Assembly: GCA_013423325.1 (NCBI GenBank)
Contig: BLJB01000104.1
Span: 96,481 to 160,480 of the forward strand
Direction of reading: 5' to 3'
From: Usnea hakonensis
Taxonomy: Eukaryota; Ascomycota; Lecanoromycetes; Lecanorales; Parmeliaceae
Length of the DNA: 64,000 bases
Shown here: in pieces, positions 38,167 to 50,875 of the stretch
Numbering within the stretch: position 1 is the first letter of the stretch
Layout: every line of letters begins with the position of its first letter
Made by a program: the position numbers and the translations under genes
Notes under the pieces: generated by a model
Seen by the model: only the letters and a program-made list of their open reading frames with translations
Told to the model about the DNA's origin: nothing
The model's database searches: none

Positions 38167-40193
38167 GTATGTTACTTTGCAAGGGTCAGTGTAAATGGCT
38201 GTAGATGTTTAAATTGGTGAGAACGCGATTGATGATCATTTATTGACTAGTACGAATTTATCCGATCCACGCTAAATGCGGTCTACCCGGATATGGCTAG
38301 GGCTCCAGGTCAGACGCCAAAGATTAAAGTACGTACACAAAAGATTTGCAGTAAGTGAATATGGAGTATCTAAGGGTAGGTACCCAGGCATAGAGGAAAA
38401 TCTACTTCCATATTTCTGAGACAGAGTTTCGAAGAAGATACAGTATTCTCGAGTGAAGTACCTCACATTGAGATCATAGTCGTATTGCATGATATATCAT
38501 GCAGAGCTTTCATAGATTTTTGGGAAACCGAATACCCCTAGGTGTACTCGGCAGCATTGGAATATTCGGATGTCAGCGTCATATTGCATGTCCGGATGGA
38601 AGCCAGTAGAGAGTTAGTATTTGTCCTGTCTGCAAAGTATAGTCTCTGGGTTCCCTGGGTTTATGTTGTCGGACATGTTAGAAGCGAGAAATGCAAAAAA
38701 TGTGAAAATGCTAAAGGAGTCTTGCTAGTCAGGTTCCGATTGATATTCCACTACTCCGGTCCAAGTGTGATGATTGATGACTTGTCCGAGGAAAGGATGG
38801 TCCAGGTGTTTGGTCAGATTGCAGGCGAAATGGTGGTATATTACTGTCGCATCGGTCAGAATATCAATACGAGCATAGGTAGTCAACAAGTTAGTTTAGG
38901 AAATGGGATGATGTAAACGTACGCTCACATATAGAGTCAGGACGGGTGGTGGTGGTAGTATGATGATGGCATATATCTGTGGCTGCTCTCGAAGCGGCAA
39001 ATGAGAGTCAGGCGGGACCTCCGAATCAGAGGAACCAAGGTGAACCAAGAACCAAGACCCCAACTAAGCGAAGTCAGTCCAGCCAATACTTAAGCCAATA
39101 ATGCAATCGAGCTCGCTACTTCGTCTCGACATAGTAATTTATTTTCTCATCCAGAACACCACCATAATAATTTTTAGTTACCCGCATTTTACTGATTACT
39201 TACTCGCACAAGTGTTCAGTGTTCTTCGTACCTTATCAGAACTCAGACCACCAACATCCCATCAAGCTCCCTGGTGCTGGCATTTGGACCAGACGGAGCA
39301 AATGGCTCACCAACTGAACACCGATTACTTGAGGCGCAAGTTGCTGAATCCGCAAAGGCGAGTCTGTCTTGTTCCTGCCTCCTCGCTTTCCGCTTTTCTC
39401 CTCTCGCCTCTGCCCCGCAGTAAATGTGCAGCTCTGTCCTTCATTCTCCTTCCTTATCGGCACGTATTACCTTACCTACAGATTTGGCATGCTCCCTGAG
39501 GCCACGCTGTCGCAATCTATCACAACAAATATGAGCAAACATTTGCACCTTTTCTTGTCGTTCAACAGATTTGATAACACCTTTTTGGGGCTCACTGGGG
39601 GTCCGCGGGGGTGCTAGCAGCAGAGCTCTTTGGAGCTAGCTAGTGCGCCTCTACTTCACTTTCCCTTTCCCTTTCCCTGCCAAGACATGAGCCTCGGCCG
39701 GACGAAAATTCATTCTATTTCTTATTTCTTCCCAACATGCAACATGTACAACGTTGTACATTAAAATCAAAATCAAAATCCCTCGCACCCCAGCCGCTTC
39801 TCGCCTTCAACAACACCCTTATATCACCTTCGACCAAGACTTTGCTTTCCTGACTCTTGAAGCAACTCACTACACTCAATGCATATTCTACACCTGCGAG
39901 CCTTTGCCACACCAATCTTCGCCCGCCCACCTGAAGCCTCCTGCTCCATAATTCATTTTCGTCAATCATTAAGAATTACGGCGGCGGCTAATACTCAGCT
40001 GGGACAGTCACTCGGATGATGAGACCCATAGCATAGGGTCAGCACCGCCATCCGGTGTCGCCACCCCTCATCCTGACCCGACCGACAAACGCTTGCCCGG
40101 AATATTACACAGCTATTTTGGACAGGTTCGTGAAAGATTTCCACAATTTCCAGCAATCTATCACAACCCTTACCTGTCCACTGCGCCCAAAAC
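38167..40193. other. Long divergent intergenic region (RSC7 / SCH9)
   Basis: About 2 kb between two divergent genes; it must hold both promoters and probably a long SCH9 leader. A plus-strand ORF at 38542-38916 (124 codons) has no recognisable motif. Pyrimidine tracts (CTTTCCCTTTCCC at about 39660) lie upstream of SCH9. No RNA gene seen. Confidence 0.55.
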
Positions 40194-42747
40194 ATGGAAA
40201 AGCCTACGTTCAAGCTCGGTCAAGACCTCGCCGGACGCGCGCTCCCTACAGCTCCTAGCTCTCCTGGCGAGCAAGATGGGCCGGACTTGCAACAGCCCTT
40301 GCTCCTGCAAAACCAAAAAACCGTGCAGGAGGGAAGACTCGATCCCATGATAGCCCCCGTATATCCAACACCGCCACCTTCATCGTCTTCGTCCTCAACT
40401 CGCAAAGTGAGCGAGGCTGGCAGTGATGGCAGCTCCCAAGCACGTGAAGCTGATATGCCCAAATCTGGTCATCCTCTTTTGCAACGGCAAGGATCTGGAA
40501 GCTCTGCCTTGCAAGCTCGTACACGCCGCCAAACTGCCGGCTTGAATCCCCTCTCCAGCATTACAACAAGTTCTCCTGTCACTGCTGCTCACATTTCGAA
40601 TCCCACATCTTCTCGCTCATCGTCGATACCAAGCACCCCAACTTTGGATGTACCTAGCAAATCTGCACTTTCTTCTTTGACTTCACACCTGGAACATATA
40701 AAGCTAACTGATCACACGGCTTCGCCGCGTAAAAAGAGCACTCCTCCCCTCACCCCACGAGCTCTATCGCACGATGGCTCAGAGACAACCAGGAAGCTTT
40801 CACCTTCGGATCAGAGCAGTGAGAAGTATCCGACAAATGGGGCGACCGCATCGCCGACACCTCGCTCCTCCCCCCCAGTCGGTCCCCCGAAGGGAAAACT
40901 ATCCGTAACAATAGCAGGCGCTCGAGGATTAAGGCCCAGCTTCAATCCATATGCCGTTTGCGCCTTTGAAGAGATCGAGTCGATTGCTATCGGCTATCGA
41001 CAAGGAGATGCGGAAACCAGTGCCGAAGCACGAAACAGAGATCAGCCTGCAGGAAATGTCTCGATGAAGGCACTGAATGGCGAAATGGGCAGGTCGATGG
41101 CAATTCCGATGAAGAGTCGGCAAAGCAGCACGACGAGTCTCAAAGATCAAAAAGAATTCAAGAGTGGTAGAATCACAGAGCCAATATGGAATCACGAGGG
41201 TGTTTTGTAAGCATCTCTCATAGTCTCTTATCCATTGCTTCTAGCTAATGATTCCGGCAGTGATGTTCTCGGAAAGAACTCTGAAGTGAGCATCAACGTC
41301 TACGATAGCGGAAATCACGAAGCGTTCTTGGGCCTTGTGAAGGTCAATCCGGATGTATATCACGAGAACAAAAGCGTCGAGGGATGGTACAAATTGGAGG
41401 CTCGGAATCCTGAGGAAGATCATGTCTCTGGCGAGGTCCACCTCGAGTTCTCCTTTCAGAAAACGGACAAGACAAAGTTTGGACCTGAGGACTTCCAGAT
41501 TTTGAAGTTGATAGGCAAAGGTTTGGTTGAGAGGCACTCCGCAAACAATCGTTGCTGATCCGCAACTGGCAGGTACCTTTGGCCAAGTATTTCAGGTGGC
41601 CAAAAAGGATACGGGACGTATCTATGCAATGAAGGTCCTCTCAAAGAAGGTCATTGTGCAGAAAAAGGAGGTCGCACACACCCTCGGAGAGCGTAATATC
41701 CTTGTCCGCACAGCAACAGCTAACTCCCAGTTCATCGTTGGTCTCAAGTTCTCTTTTCAGACTCCTACCGACCTCTACCTTGTCACGGGCTTCATGTCCG
41801 GCGGCGAGTTGTTCTACCATTTGCAGAAGGAGGGCAGGTTCGACGAAGGCCGCGCAAAATTCTACATTGCCGAGCTCATCCTCGCTCTTCAGCATCTACA
41901 CCGATACGACATAGTGTACCGCGATTTGAAACCAGAAAACATACTTCTCGACGCGAATGGACATATCTCGCTTTGCGATTTCGGTCTGTCAAAAGCTAAT
42001 CTCACAAAGGATCAGACTACAAATACCTTCTGCGGGACTACAGAATATCTCGCTCCAGAAGTATTGCTCGACGAAGCAGGATACACCACAATGGTAGATT
42101 TCTGGTCCCTCGGTGTCTTGGTATTCGAGATGGTCTGTGGATGGAGTCCTTTCTATGCCGACGACACACAGCAAATGTATAAGAACATCGCATTCGGTAA
42201 GGTCCGCTTTCCCAAAGATGCATTGAGCACAGAGGGAAGGAATTTTGTCAAGGGTCTGCTCAACCGTAATCCCAAACACCGACTAGGCGCGAAGAGAGAC
42301 GCGGACGAGCTCAAAGAACACATCTTCTTTGCAGACACGGACTGGAACGCAATGATGAACAAAATGGTCGTACCGCCTTTCAAGCCGAAGCTCAAAAACA
42401 TACGCGATGTGTCCAACTTTGACCCAGAATTTACCAATGCTCTGCAGAATTCTTCCTCACTGAACGAGCGTGCAGCAGCCCTGTCTGCCGGTGCCATGCC
42501 GGCCTCGACTCCGCTGTCACCAGGGATGCAAGCCAATTTCAAGGGTTTTACTTTTGTGGACGAGAGTACCATGGACGAACAATTCAAAGGTCAAGATCTG
42601 GAAACGATGGATGAGGATATGGAGGATGATGACGGCTGGACACAACTGCCAAATACGAAAAACAATCCAGGAGACCGCATGAGTGGGATCATAAAGACCA
42701 CGTCCAACGACGAGGGAATGTTCAACAATGGCCATTTCGACATGTAA
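40194..42747 (+). CDS. sch9: AGC protein kinase Sch9
   Basis: Nutrient-responsive kinase downstream of TORC1 (S6K/Akt-like) controlling growth, stress and ageing. Exons: 40194-41206, 41261-41520, 41573-42747, 815 residues. Order: Ser/Pro-rich N-terminus, C2 domain (about 230-400: KLSVTIAGARGLRPSFNPYA, SEVSINVYDSGN, GWYKLEARN), then the kinase domain with GKGTFGQVF across the second splice, AMKVLSKK lysine, VYRDLKPEN (about 538), DFG, activation-loop Thr in TNTFCGTTEYLAPE, and the AGC tail. The tail has a turn-motif-like STPLSPGM and the hydrophobic motif FKGFTFVDES (about 750), the TORC1 site class. All catalytic residues are intact. Confidence 0.96.
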
Positions 42748-43605
42748 CGACTTCGACGACACTTAAATCTAACGATGGACGGATTGATATGGTTCGCCAC
42801 CGTCATCTCCAGGGCGCCTAATTTTACATAACCGATGCTTTGGTGACGCCTGCTTCATATCGGACGATCAAGGGGCTTCTCTGCCGTTTGAGGGAGCGCT
42901 TTTGCCAGGTCTTTTTCCCTTTTTTGTTCCCCTTTCTTCGCATAACGGGCGTCACAAGCAAGCATGGAACGATGGAAAAGGAGAGAGATGGTGGGAAGGG
43001 GACCGCAGTGAAAAGGGGGGTCGGATGCATGCTGCCATTGCTGTACATATTGTGTGACACTTGCTACGAGATACCGAAACTCTGCAAAAACCCGTACGTT
43101 ACTCTGGCTTTTTGCTGTAGGTCAATTTTGAGCAGAAATCAATGAATGATCCGCCGTGTGATGTTCTAATATAACATTCATGCGTATGACAGTCGTGGTA
43201 TCGAATGGTCTTCGATTCCAGAAAATGGCTCAATCCGTGCCTTTCCCCCCTTTTTCCTTGAGTGTTGATATGGAATGAGAAACAAAAGAAAGAAGAAAGG
43301 AAAAAAGGGACGGGATTGTCGGTTGGAATATTTCCAGAGGGACCAAGATTTATCCAATGCATATATATATATAGATGGAATAGGGTATAAACAAAAGCGC
43401 TCTCTCTCCTTCCCAGCTCTCTGATCATTAAAAAAAGTCCTGCAAATCGATCCTGCGATATCTCGGTCTTTCGGTGTGTCTTTTTGGAAATTTGAAGTCA
43501 GCGTGGTTCCCTTTTTCTAATGGAATAGGTGCAGGTTGTGGGACTGGGACAGGTAGGTCCTTGTGTGAATTGCAAGCCGAAGAGATAGACACGGAAGCGG
43601 AGGAC
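42748..43605. other. Convergent intergenic region
   Basis: 3' UTR space of SCH9 (+) and the F-box gene (-). A possible last intron and short 3' exon of the F-box gene could fall here: a GTAAGT follows the WW-CA codons at 43606-43610 on the minus strand. Otherwise nothing seen. Confidence 0.5.
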
Positions 43606-45514
43606 TTACTGCCACCACTTGTAACCTCCCGCATTACTCGCATTCCACAGTCCTCGGCATGAATCCTTGAACGCGACCTCATCCCTGCCACTGACCACGT
43701 CCGGGAAATCGATCCACGCCTGATCGCTCCCCAGCACGTCAGGCTCGAGGCTATAATCAATCTGTGAGCCAATCTCGCCGATGAAGCCACCTAGGTCGAA
43801 AACCTCGTGCACCAGGTCATCCTCTTGGACGACGACTTTGAACTGCACCGTGTTCCATGCCTCCTCGAGTCTTTGCTGGGCGGCTCGACGAGCGGTGAGG
43901 AGGCTGCCGGGCGCCATGGTGTGGGCGTTGTTGATGCTGTTCCAGTCACCCGATAGTTGGATTTGCGCCCTGGGTTTGCAGAGAGCCTGGATCAGTCCGA
44001 GGTGATCCGTGGGAATCCTTACGGTACGGAGTCGCGGAAAGCCCCCGGCCCGGAAGGAGTTTGCTAGATTCACGTTTGCAGACCCGGGGACGATGATCTC
44101 CCAATGGAGGAACTTGAGCAGATGAGATGCGACGATTGGATGGATGATGATCTCCCCTTCGGCAACCTCTGGGGAAGTATCTTGTACCAATGTAAAGCGT
44201 TCTAGATTTTTCAGGTGCAGGAGCAGATTCGAAACGGCGGATATGTACATGATGTCTAGGTTGATCAACGACAATTTGCGGAGAGAAAAGGCATTAGTGG
44301 TACGCGAAAATTCAGAAAGACCCCAGTAAGTGATCCCTTCCAGATCCTGGAGACGCAGAGAATGGAGCGGTGGTAGATCCTGCAGGGTATGATTGTCAAA
44401 ATCGTCCACGTCAAAATTGGAGATACATAGATGTTTCAAGGCTGGTAACAGATGTAGAATGCCTGTGCCTCGGACTTTGTTCACAAATATGTCCCTTTCT
44501 AGGATTCCGAGGCCTGGCGAATGAAGAAACAACGTTGTTAGCGATGTCCAAGCATGATGGAAGCCTAAAAATGATTCCTTCTGCTCTCGATCCATTAATC
44601 CAGGAGCCAGCTGTTTCTGACTCCGTTGAGTCACGGCGGCATTTTCTCCGATCAACCACATCTGTTCTTTCAACTTCTTCCGAGTCGACAGGGCGTGCGT
44701 TAATCGATCAAATTCGTGGCCGTAAACGGGATAGAAGCCGATCAGCCTCTCAAGGTTGGGACACGCCATCACTAGTGATGCCACTATATTGATCATGTCT
44801 TTCCTCAAAGAATCTCCTTCAGCTTGAAGGTGAGGGACCTTGAGCTCGAGTACATGCTGCGCAAGGAAGCTTCGTTCCCGCAGTGTTCGCCTTAGTAATT
44901 TCAGCCGCACCCCAGTCTTCATCTTGTATTTTTTCATCTGTTCCTTTGAGTCGGGTCCTACAAGATGTATCCGATGATAACTAGTATGCATTAGTGGCGT
45001 ACTCCAGTATTCTGCAAACGCGGAAAGCAGAGACTCACATCCGCTTGACTACAGCTTTATCCCACGCTCTGCTGGTCAAAGCTAGAGAACACATGTCTCG
45101 AAGATGACAGGTTTGGCAGCTTTGCGACGCTGGATCTTCGTGATACATTCTCAGCTGCTGTAATATACAGTCGTAAACCTCCGGCGGCAGACCTTGAAAG
45201 ACTGGTCGGCGAGATGTCCTGAAACGAGATTGCAGTTGGCTTGAACGAGGCGATGAGCAAGAGACCAGTGATGCGGGACTGCTTTGGGTGGTAGAGTATG
45301 TGTCGGCGGTAGCAGAAGATCCAATGCTTGTCGCCCTGCTGGTCACAGAAGATATTGAGTTTCTTGGAGACTGGAAGAGGTACATGTCTGTATCTTCGAC
45401 ATCCGGAGAAAAGGACACCCTCGATGACGGTAACGGTAGGCTCTGGGCTCTCAGTGACCCGAGAGGGCGGCCAGGACTGAGTTGTGGAGCTGTTAGCTTA
45501 TGAGAATGTGTCAA
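43606..45514 (-). CDS. F-box protein with leucine-rich-like C-terminal region
   Basis: Likely substrate adaptor of an SCF ubiquitin ligase. Exons on the minus strand: 45514-45039 and 44980-43606, 616 residues. The N-terminus is Ser-rich; an F-box-like segment FQGLPPEVYDCILQQL is followed by a Cys pair CQTCH and by MCSLALTSRAWDKAVVKRI-YHRIHLVG across the splice. The C-terminal region has regularly spaced leucine strings (LLPALKHLCISNFD, LHSLRLQDLEGI, LRKLSLINLDI) that may form irregular leucine-rich repeats. Substrate unknown. The start is uncertain: a Met at 45594 with a following candidate splice donor could be a first exon, but no phase-consistent junction was found. The 3' end may also be spliced at a GTAAGT overlapping the stop. 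Confidence 0.75.
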
Positions 45515-46617
45515 TTGAGTAGAGAAGCTACCAACCTGACGGCCAAGGCATCGTCAGGAGCAAGACGATCTTTGTGTTCCAAGTAGGAATCCATTGCTCC
45601 GGAGCGACTCAATGGACATGGAGGACGTTATCGGGAAAGGTGAGAGACATAGAACATAGTGGAGCATATGCGAGGGACACTAAGATAATGTGTATGTAAA
45701 TACTGCTTCTGCCAACAGGTACAAGACCAAAATGTAAAGACAAGTGCGAATGATGTGTGAGGACGAAGTTTGAGGGATATCGAAGACGCCACAGCTGCGC
45801 AAAGCATCAGCCACAGGCGCCACATATCTCGGAGAAAGATCGACAAGTTGCGACATGTCAATCCTTGTATCGATCGCGTGGACACTTTTTACCGCTACCG
45901 CATCTGGATTAAAGCCAGACCTCCATCTCCATGGTACTCTAGTCTAGTCTCCACTCTAGTCTCTACCTCACGATGGTAGACTTCTCGGCGAGTCGGCAAT
46001 ACAATAATGTAGGTAGACCATGTATGGATGCTAAGCAACATACTCAATATCCCCGCTGTGCAAGGATAGAGGGTCGGTGGGCCCAACAAACACAACCAAT
46101 TTCGTTACTCTCTAAGCTTGCAAACTTGTACCTCACAGGCTCACTACCCTTGACAACCTGATTTTTGTCTGTCTCAAGTCTTCAGCATCGCGCAACATCT
46201 ATGGGCATCAGCTTCCCTAACCACCGTCCCTGTTCAATTGGGACTTTTGTTCACTGCGAGCTCGCTGTATAACATGTCCGCCACAATCAATGATGCAAGC
46301 TCAACAAAGATGGAGATGGCTGCTCAAGGCAGACAGAGAGATATCGGATGGCACAAGGTTTGGATAATTTAGAGTGAGAGCAATCCAAATTGTGACTAGC
46401 GGCGGACTTTACCGAGGTAACCCCGGATCATGGAAGCTCTCCTTTGATGTGTGGATGTCAACGACCATACTATTGCGCACTTCCCAAGCCGGACTTCCGT
46501 TCTACAATAGAGTCGTCACTTGCTTAGCCAGCCGTCTGTTCTGCGATAGAGTCATCCCTCAAACACATCCTATTGATGCTTCCTCTAAAGTAACACTGCT
46601 CTATATCAATTAGAACC
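45515..46617. other. Divergent intergenic region (F-box / cyclin)
   Basis: About 1.1 kb with promoters of both genes. TAGTCTAGTCTCCACTCTAG near 45940 is a small imperfect repeat. No RNA gene or domain-bearing ORF seen. Confidence 0.55.
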
Positions 46618-47892
46618 ATGCCTACCGCAACCGAAAGCTCCCAATCACTCCCACCTGCTCTCCCCAGCGAGATCCTAATGGTCGCTGAGACACAATGGCT
46701 CTTTACCGAAGCAGAACTCCTACGAACGCCATCAATCCTGGATGGACTGACCCCAGAAAAAGAACGCGAAAATCGAAGCAAAGGCGTAAACTTCATCCTC
46801 CAAGTCGGCATAATGCTCAAGCTACCACAAATCACCCTCGCCACCGCTTCCGTCTTCCTCCACCGATTCTACATGCGGCATACGATGCAAACTTACCACT
46901 ACTATTCAATGGCGGCAACCTGTCTTTTCTTGGCCTACAAGGTGGAAGAATGTGTGCGAAAGATGAGAGAATTGGTGGTAGCGTGCGTAAGAGTCGCGCA
47001 GAAAGATCCCCACAAAAACGTGGACGAACAGGATAAAGAGTATTGGCGGTGGAGGGATAACATCCTGCAATACGAAGACCTGTTGTTGGAAGCCATTTGC
47101 TTTGATCTGAGCCTTGAGCCGCCATACAAAACGCTTTTCGATCTACTCATGCAATTCGAGCAAGGCGACAATAAGAGGTTGCGAAATGCGGCATGGGCCT
47201 TTGTGAACGACAGCTGCCTTACCACACTGTGTCTTCTTTTCCCAAGCAGAACCATCGCCGCGAGCGCCCTCTACGCGGCCGCGAAACACTGCGACGTCTC
47301 CTTTCCAGACGACGCGAGAGGCCGACCCTGGTGGGAAGTCATTGATATCGACATCGGCAGCATCCGGAGAGCGTGCAATTACATGGCCAGCATCTACGAA
47401 AACAGCCCCGCGAAAGCGAGCAAGGAGAGCGGCATGTACGAGCGCACGCCGGAAAACGAGGACGGCCGGGAAGACAAGACGAGATCGGCGGGGCTGAGCA
47501 AGATCGGAGACGGTGGAAGTTCGAGGGGCAGCAACGACAGCCTCCTTTCACCCACGGTGGTGTCTCCCGAGGGCAGTCAAGCGGGCGCTAAAAGAGCCCG
47601 TGAGGAAGAAGAAGGCGAGGTTGAACCAGAGCAACAAGCATCCGTGAACGGCGCCAGTCATGGCGCAAACGGGGACGCCGTGAACCAAGACGGCTCCAGA
47701 AAGAGGCAAAAGGTCAACGAGAAACCGTCTCGAAACGCCTCGGATCCAAAACGGGGGCAGGCATCCATCCCACATCGTCCTACCACTGCCCGACGCCCCC
47801 AGCAGCAGCCGGGAGACGAAGCTCAACCGGAGAATGCAGGCGGTGTCAATGAGGAGGAAGATGGTAGTGAGGAAGGGGAGGTAGAGGCATGA
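46618..47892 (+). CDS. Cyclin of the K/T (Pch1) type, P-TEFb-like
   Basis: Partner of a Cdk9-type kinase that phosphorylates the RNA polymerase II tail during elongation. Intronless, 424 residues. Cyclin boxes: TQWLFTEAELLRTPSILDGL, RSKGVNFILQVGIMLKLPQI, ATASVFLHRFYMRH, CLFLAYKVEECVRKMREL, then LLLEAICFDLSLEPPYK and AASALYAAAKHCDVSFPD in the second fold. The FLAYKVEE block and the HRFYMRH segment fit cyclin K/T better than cyclin C or L; Ctk2-type is the main alternative. The tail from about residue 265 is disordered, with Ser/Gly, acidic EEEEGEVEPEQQ and basic KRQK stretches. Confidence 0.88.
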   Translation: MPTATESSQSLPPALPSEILMVAETQWLFTEAELLRTPSILDGLTPEKERENRSKGVNFILQVGIMLKLPQITLATASVFLHRFYMRHTMQTYHYYSMAATCLFLAYKVEECVRKMRELVVACVRVAQKDPHKNVDEQDKEYWRWRDNILQYEDLLLEAICFDLSLEPPYKTLFDLLMQFEQGDNKRLRNAAWAFVNDSCLTTLCLLFPSRTIAASALYAAAKHCDVSFPDDARGRPWWEVIDIDIGSIRRACNYMASIYENSPAKASKESGMYERTPENEDGREDKTRSAGLSKIGDGGSSRGSNDSLLSPTVVSPEGSQAGAKRAREEEEGEVEPEQQASVNGASHGANGDAVNQDGSRKRQKVNEKPSRNASDPKRGQASIPHRPTTARRPQQQPGDEAQPENAGGVNEEEDGSEEGEVEA

Positions 47893-48700
47893 TCTATCCA
47901 TGCTAGATAGGTAGGGATTTATGGCTAGCGGCAGTGGAGTCGTACTCTGCAGCTCTACGAATTCATCGTGATGTGATATATCCCCAGTGTACAATCAACT
48001 TGCGATACTTCTGGAGATCTAGATAATCTGATTCAATACTTTTCGTGCAGGTACATTAATACCCTGAAGAGGAAATGTGCGCAGTGATTTTGACTTATAT
48101 GCGCTCACGTGTCTACCCCCTACCATTGAGGACGGTTCACCACGTTCAAATTCTGTCATTAATGGCATTCTCGTCCTCGGCATACAGCTACTCAGGTCTA
48201 CCAACAGTCCGGCAGTATCTTGCATGGTAGCATTTATTCTTATTTTCTTCTCTATTTTGTTTCCGAGTTTCGAAATACATGTCCTGATGCAAACTTCCAC
48301 CGCAAGACACATCATGACCAGCCCTGAGCATTAGATTATCCCGCAGGTCATCGAATCGTAAGCATGTAGAGTAGACTGCATGAAAAAGTGATGACATATT
48401 CACGTCTGCCTAAAACCCCTAGCAAGCGAATTGCCCGGCAGCATCGTTCCGGAAGTCCAGATGTGAGGGTATTACGGATAACGCCTGCAACATTGATGAC
48501 CCCGGTTGAGGTGTGAAAAGAAAAATTGAGCATCTCGCTCTTCATTTATTCCTCCATATGTACCTCTTTCGGAGATCATTATCGAGAAAATACCGTTAAG
48601 GAAATAATGACAATGCAGGCCGATCGGATGAGCAAGTGTGGAAGAGAGATGAGTGTCAATAGTCTCCTATCGCCAGCCAGTGCACTCAAGCCCTGCTGAA
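47893..48700. other. Convergent intergenic region
   Basis: About 0.8 kb between the cyclin (+) and TFIIB (-) stops. No coding or RNA signal recognised. Confidence 0.6.
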
Positions 48701-49803
48701 TTAGGCAACAGGCAGCGCATTTATGTCGCCCTTGCCATCGGCGAGCCATTCAGAGTCGATCAGCTGCTCACGCATGGGATACATGAGTTTGTATGCGGTA
48801 CGGATGGTCCCATCGCTGACGCCTGCTATGGCAGAAATTTCCTTGGGAGACTTCGGCTGGCCCATGAGATGCGAGGCGGTGTAGATGCACGCTGCTGCAA
48901 TAGACAGCGGAGAGCGACCGGCGAGGGAGCCGACTTTGTCAGCCTTCTCGGCAATGTTCTGTGAGATAGTAGTGATACGGAAGTTGAGGCCAAGCGCGTT
49001 GCAGAAGCGGTTGCAGAGCGCTTTGGGATCAACAGATTGTTTAGCAACGTAGTCGTCCTCGGTGTTGACGAATTCTTGTGGGTTTGTGTTAGCAAGGCAT
49101 AATAAAACACCTTACCTACCAACAAAGACTTACCGCCGGCCTCTTCAGCCATCACCTTTTTCTTTTTGTTCTCCGAATCGAAGAACTTCTCGAGAGCCTT
49201 GAATATTCTTCCAATCTCTGCTTTGGAGACTTTGGTCAAAGCAAATATCTCCCGAAAGGTTCGAGGCACGCCCAATTGGCGGCAGGCAATGAAGAGGCAG
49301 CCGGCAATGATGGTATCTTGCGATTTACCTTTGAAGGCTTTGGCATCATCAACTTTCTTGAAAAGATGCTTCGCGTAATTTGAGACGTTGGGAGGAATGC
49401 TGATGGAGTCACAGAAGGCGCCAAGCTCCTTGTAAGCAGCCAAGAGAGTCTTGGTAGACTTGTCATGAGTAGCCTTGTTCTGTGCTCGATGTAGATCGCG
49501 GCTTCGACCATTAGCAGAATCGTTGAAGGCGATGGAGGTCTGCAGCTGAGAACCGTTCAAAAGCGGGTTCGCGCCATCTCCGACACGAGAAGGGTCATCG
49601 TTCCCTTGATCATCATTCGAAAAGGTTCGCCACTCGGAACGGGTATCGACGATTCTATCACCGAGGACTAGTCCACAAGAGCCGCAGACCATATCACCAC
49701 AAGAAAATTCTTCTTTTAGGTTGGGGGGAAATTCTTTGCACTCGGGACAGATCATCGTGTTACTGAGATTCTCCTTCCATGTTTCTTGAGATCCGTTGGC
49801 CAT
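48701..49803 (-). CDS. sua7: Transcription initiation factor IIB
   Basis: General factor that bridges TBP and RNA polymerase II and helps set the start site. Exons on the minus strand: 49803-49134 and 49074-48701, giving 347 residues; the single GT-AG intron joins AEEAGG to EFVNTEDDYVAKQ. The zinc ribbon is CPEC...CGSC, followed by the reader/linker VDTRSEWRTFSNDDQGNDDPSRVG and two cyclin-fold repeats (AYKELGAFCDSISIPPNVSN, ACRQLGVPRTFREIFALT; then GRSPLSIAAACIYTASHLMG, GVSDGTIRTAYKLMYPMR). The ORF is open upstream to 50034 but that extension is basic and non-homologous; the Met at 49803 starts MANGSQETWKENLSNTMICP, the fungal pattern. Confidence 0.95.
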
Positions 49804-50385
49804 CTTGCGCGCGAGTACCCTGGAGGAGACCGCCCTCTTATTAAGCGGCTGCTTCGTCCTCTTCTTCTTCCCCTTAGATGTTGCAGCAAGGTAGTGTTTA
49901 GGAGCGCAACAGCGGATGAAGAGTGGTGAATACAGTTTGGCGACTGTGAGAAGTGACAGCGAAAAGGAGGTTGTGTGAGTAGATGTGAAGGGTCGAGGCA
50001 GCACCTGCTCCACTGGCTGCTTTCCGACTGCCAACCAAGGCGTCCGTGAGGTTCAGAATCCCACAGATAGTCAAGAAAGCGAAGACATACAACCGTACGA
50101 CATTAAAGCTGACCGGCAACCTTGAATGATCGTGATGTTGAAGGTCGACCAGACGGTGGCAGTAGTGTGGAAGGTGGAAGAACTTTGAGGCTGGCTTCGG
50201 TGTTCTGTACCTGGAGGCTAGGCGAGCTAAGAAAGATCAATGACTCAGCCTTTTCCTCAATCTACCTAGCCTCTCTTTTAGCGTCTACTTTAAATAGCTA
50301 CGCTAAATGCAAAGCTAGAATGAGCTCTTTCTAACAAGATCTCAAATATCTGACTGTTCGAAGACCGTCTGGCGTACATATCAAG
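49804..50385. other. Divergent promoter region (TFIIB / ATP synthase subunit h)
   Basis: 582 bp between the two start codons. Contains open but non-homologous frames on both strands; no defined element recognised. Confidence 0.55.
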
Positions 50386-50875
50386 ATGATGCAGTCTTTC
50401 AAGCTTTCGGTGAGCTCATTTGGTATACAACATACTCCAATTGCCTCTGCTGACTTATTGAAGCGCCTTCCTCTGACCCGCGCTGCCCGGCGTCAAGTCA
50501 TCCTCCCTCGTCGAACATTTCTTGCTCCTACAGCAGCACTACGAGGTTCGTAAAAACGTCAATGACTTCCATCTCATTCGTGTACTTACTCTATGCTTTG
50601 AAGCCGACCTGGTTCAAGATCTCTACCTCAAAGAATTGAGGGGCTACAAGCCGCCTCCAGTGAAGCCTTCAGATTCGGAAGGACATGTACAAAAGTTCTC
50701 ATCACCAAAAGCTCCTCAATCTCCTGAAGAAAGCGACATCGCGAACGATTTGAAGGCGTATGAGAACCAGCAGGTTGAGGTTGAAGGTCAAGCATCCGGA
50801 GGAGAAGCTTCCGCTATAGACGAAGATTGGTTCGAGGACGACGAGGAGGAGGGAGAAGCGCATGCCGCTCACTGA
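50386..50875 (+). CDS. atp14: Mitochondrial F1Fo-ATP synthase subunit h (Atp14)
   Basis: Peripheral stalk subunit of the fungal mitochondrial ATP synthase. Exons: 50386-50409, 50464-50545, 50604-50875, giving 125 residues in frame. The N-terminus MMQSFKLSRLPLTRAARRQV is an Arg-rich, acid-free mitochondrial presequence that runs through the first splice. The mature part starts ADLVQDLYLKELRGYKPPPV, followed by EGHVQKFSSPKAPQSPEE and a strongly acidic C-terminus (DEDWFEDDEEEGEAHAAH), all family traits. A second Met three bases downstream (50389) could be used equally. The long ORF beginning at 50522 is partly intron and must not be taken as the protein. Confidence 0.92.

Noticed and set aside
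38542..38916. Plus-strand ORF of 124 codons in the RSC7/SCH9 spacer
   Set aside because: No conserved motif, no upstream or downstream exon, and position in a promoter region.
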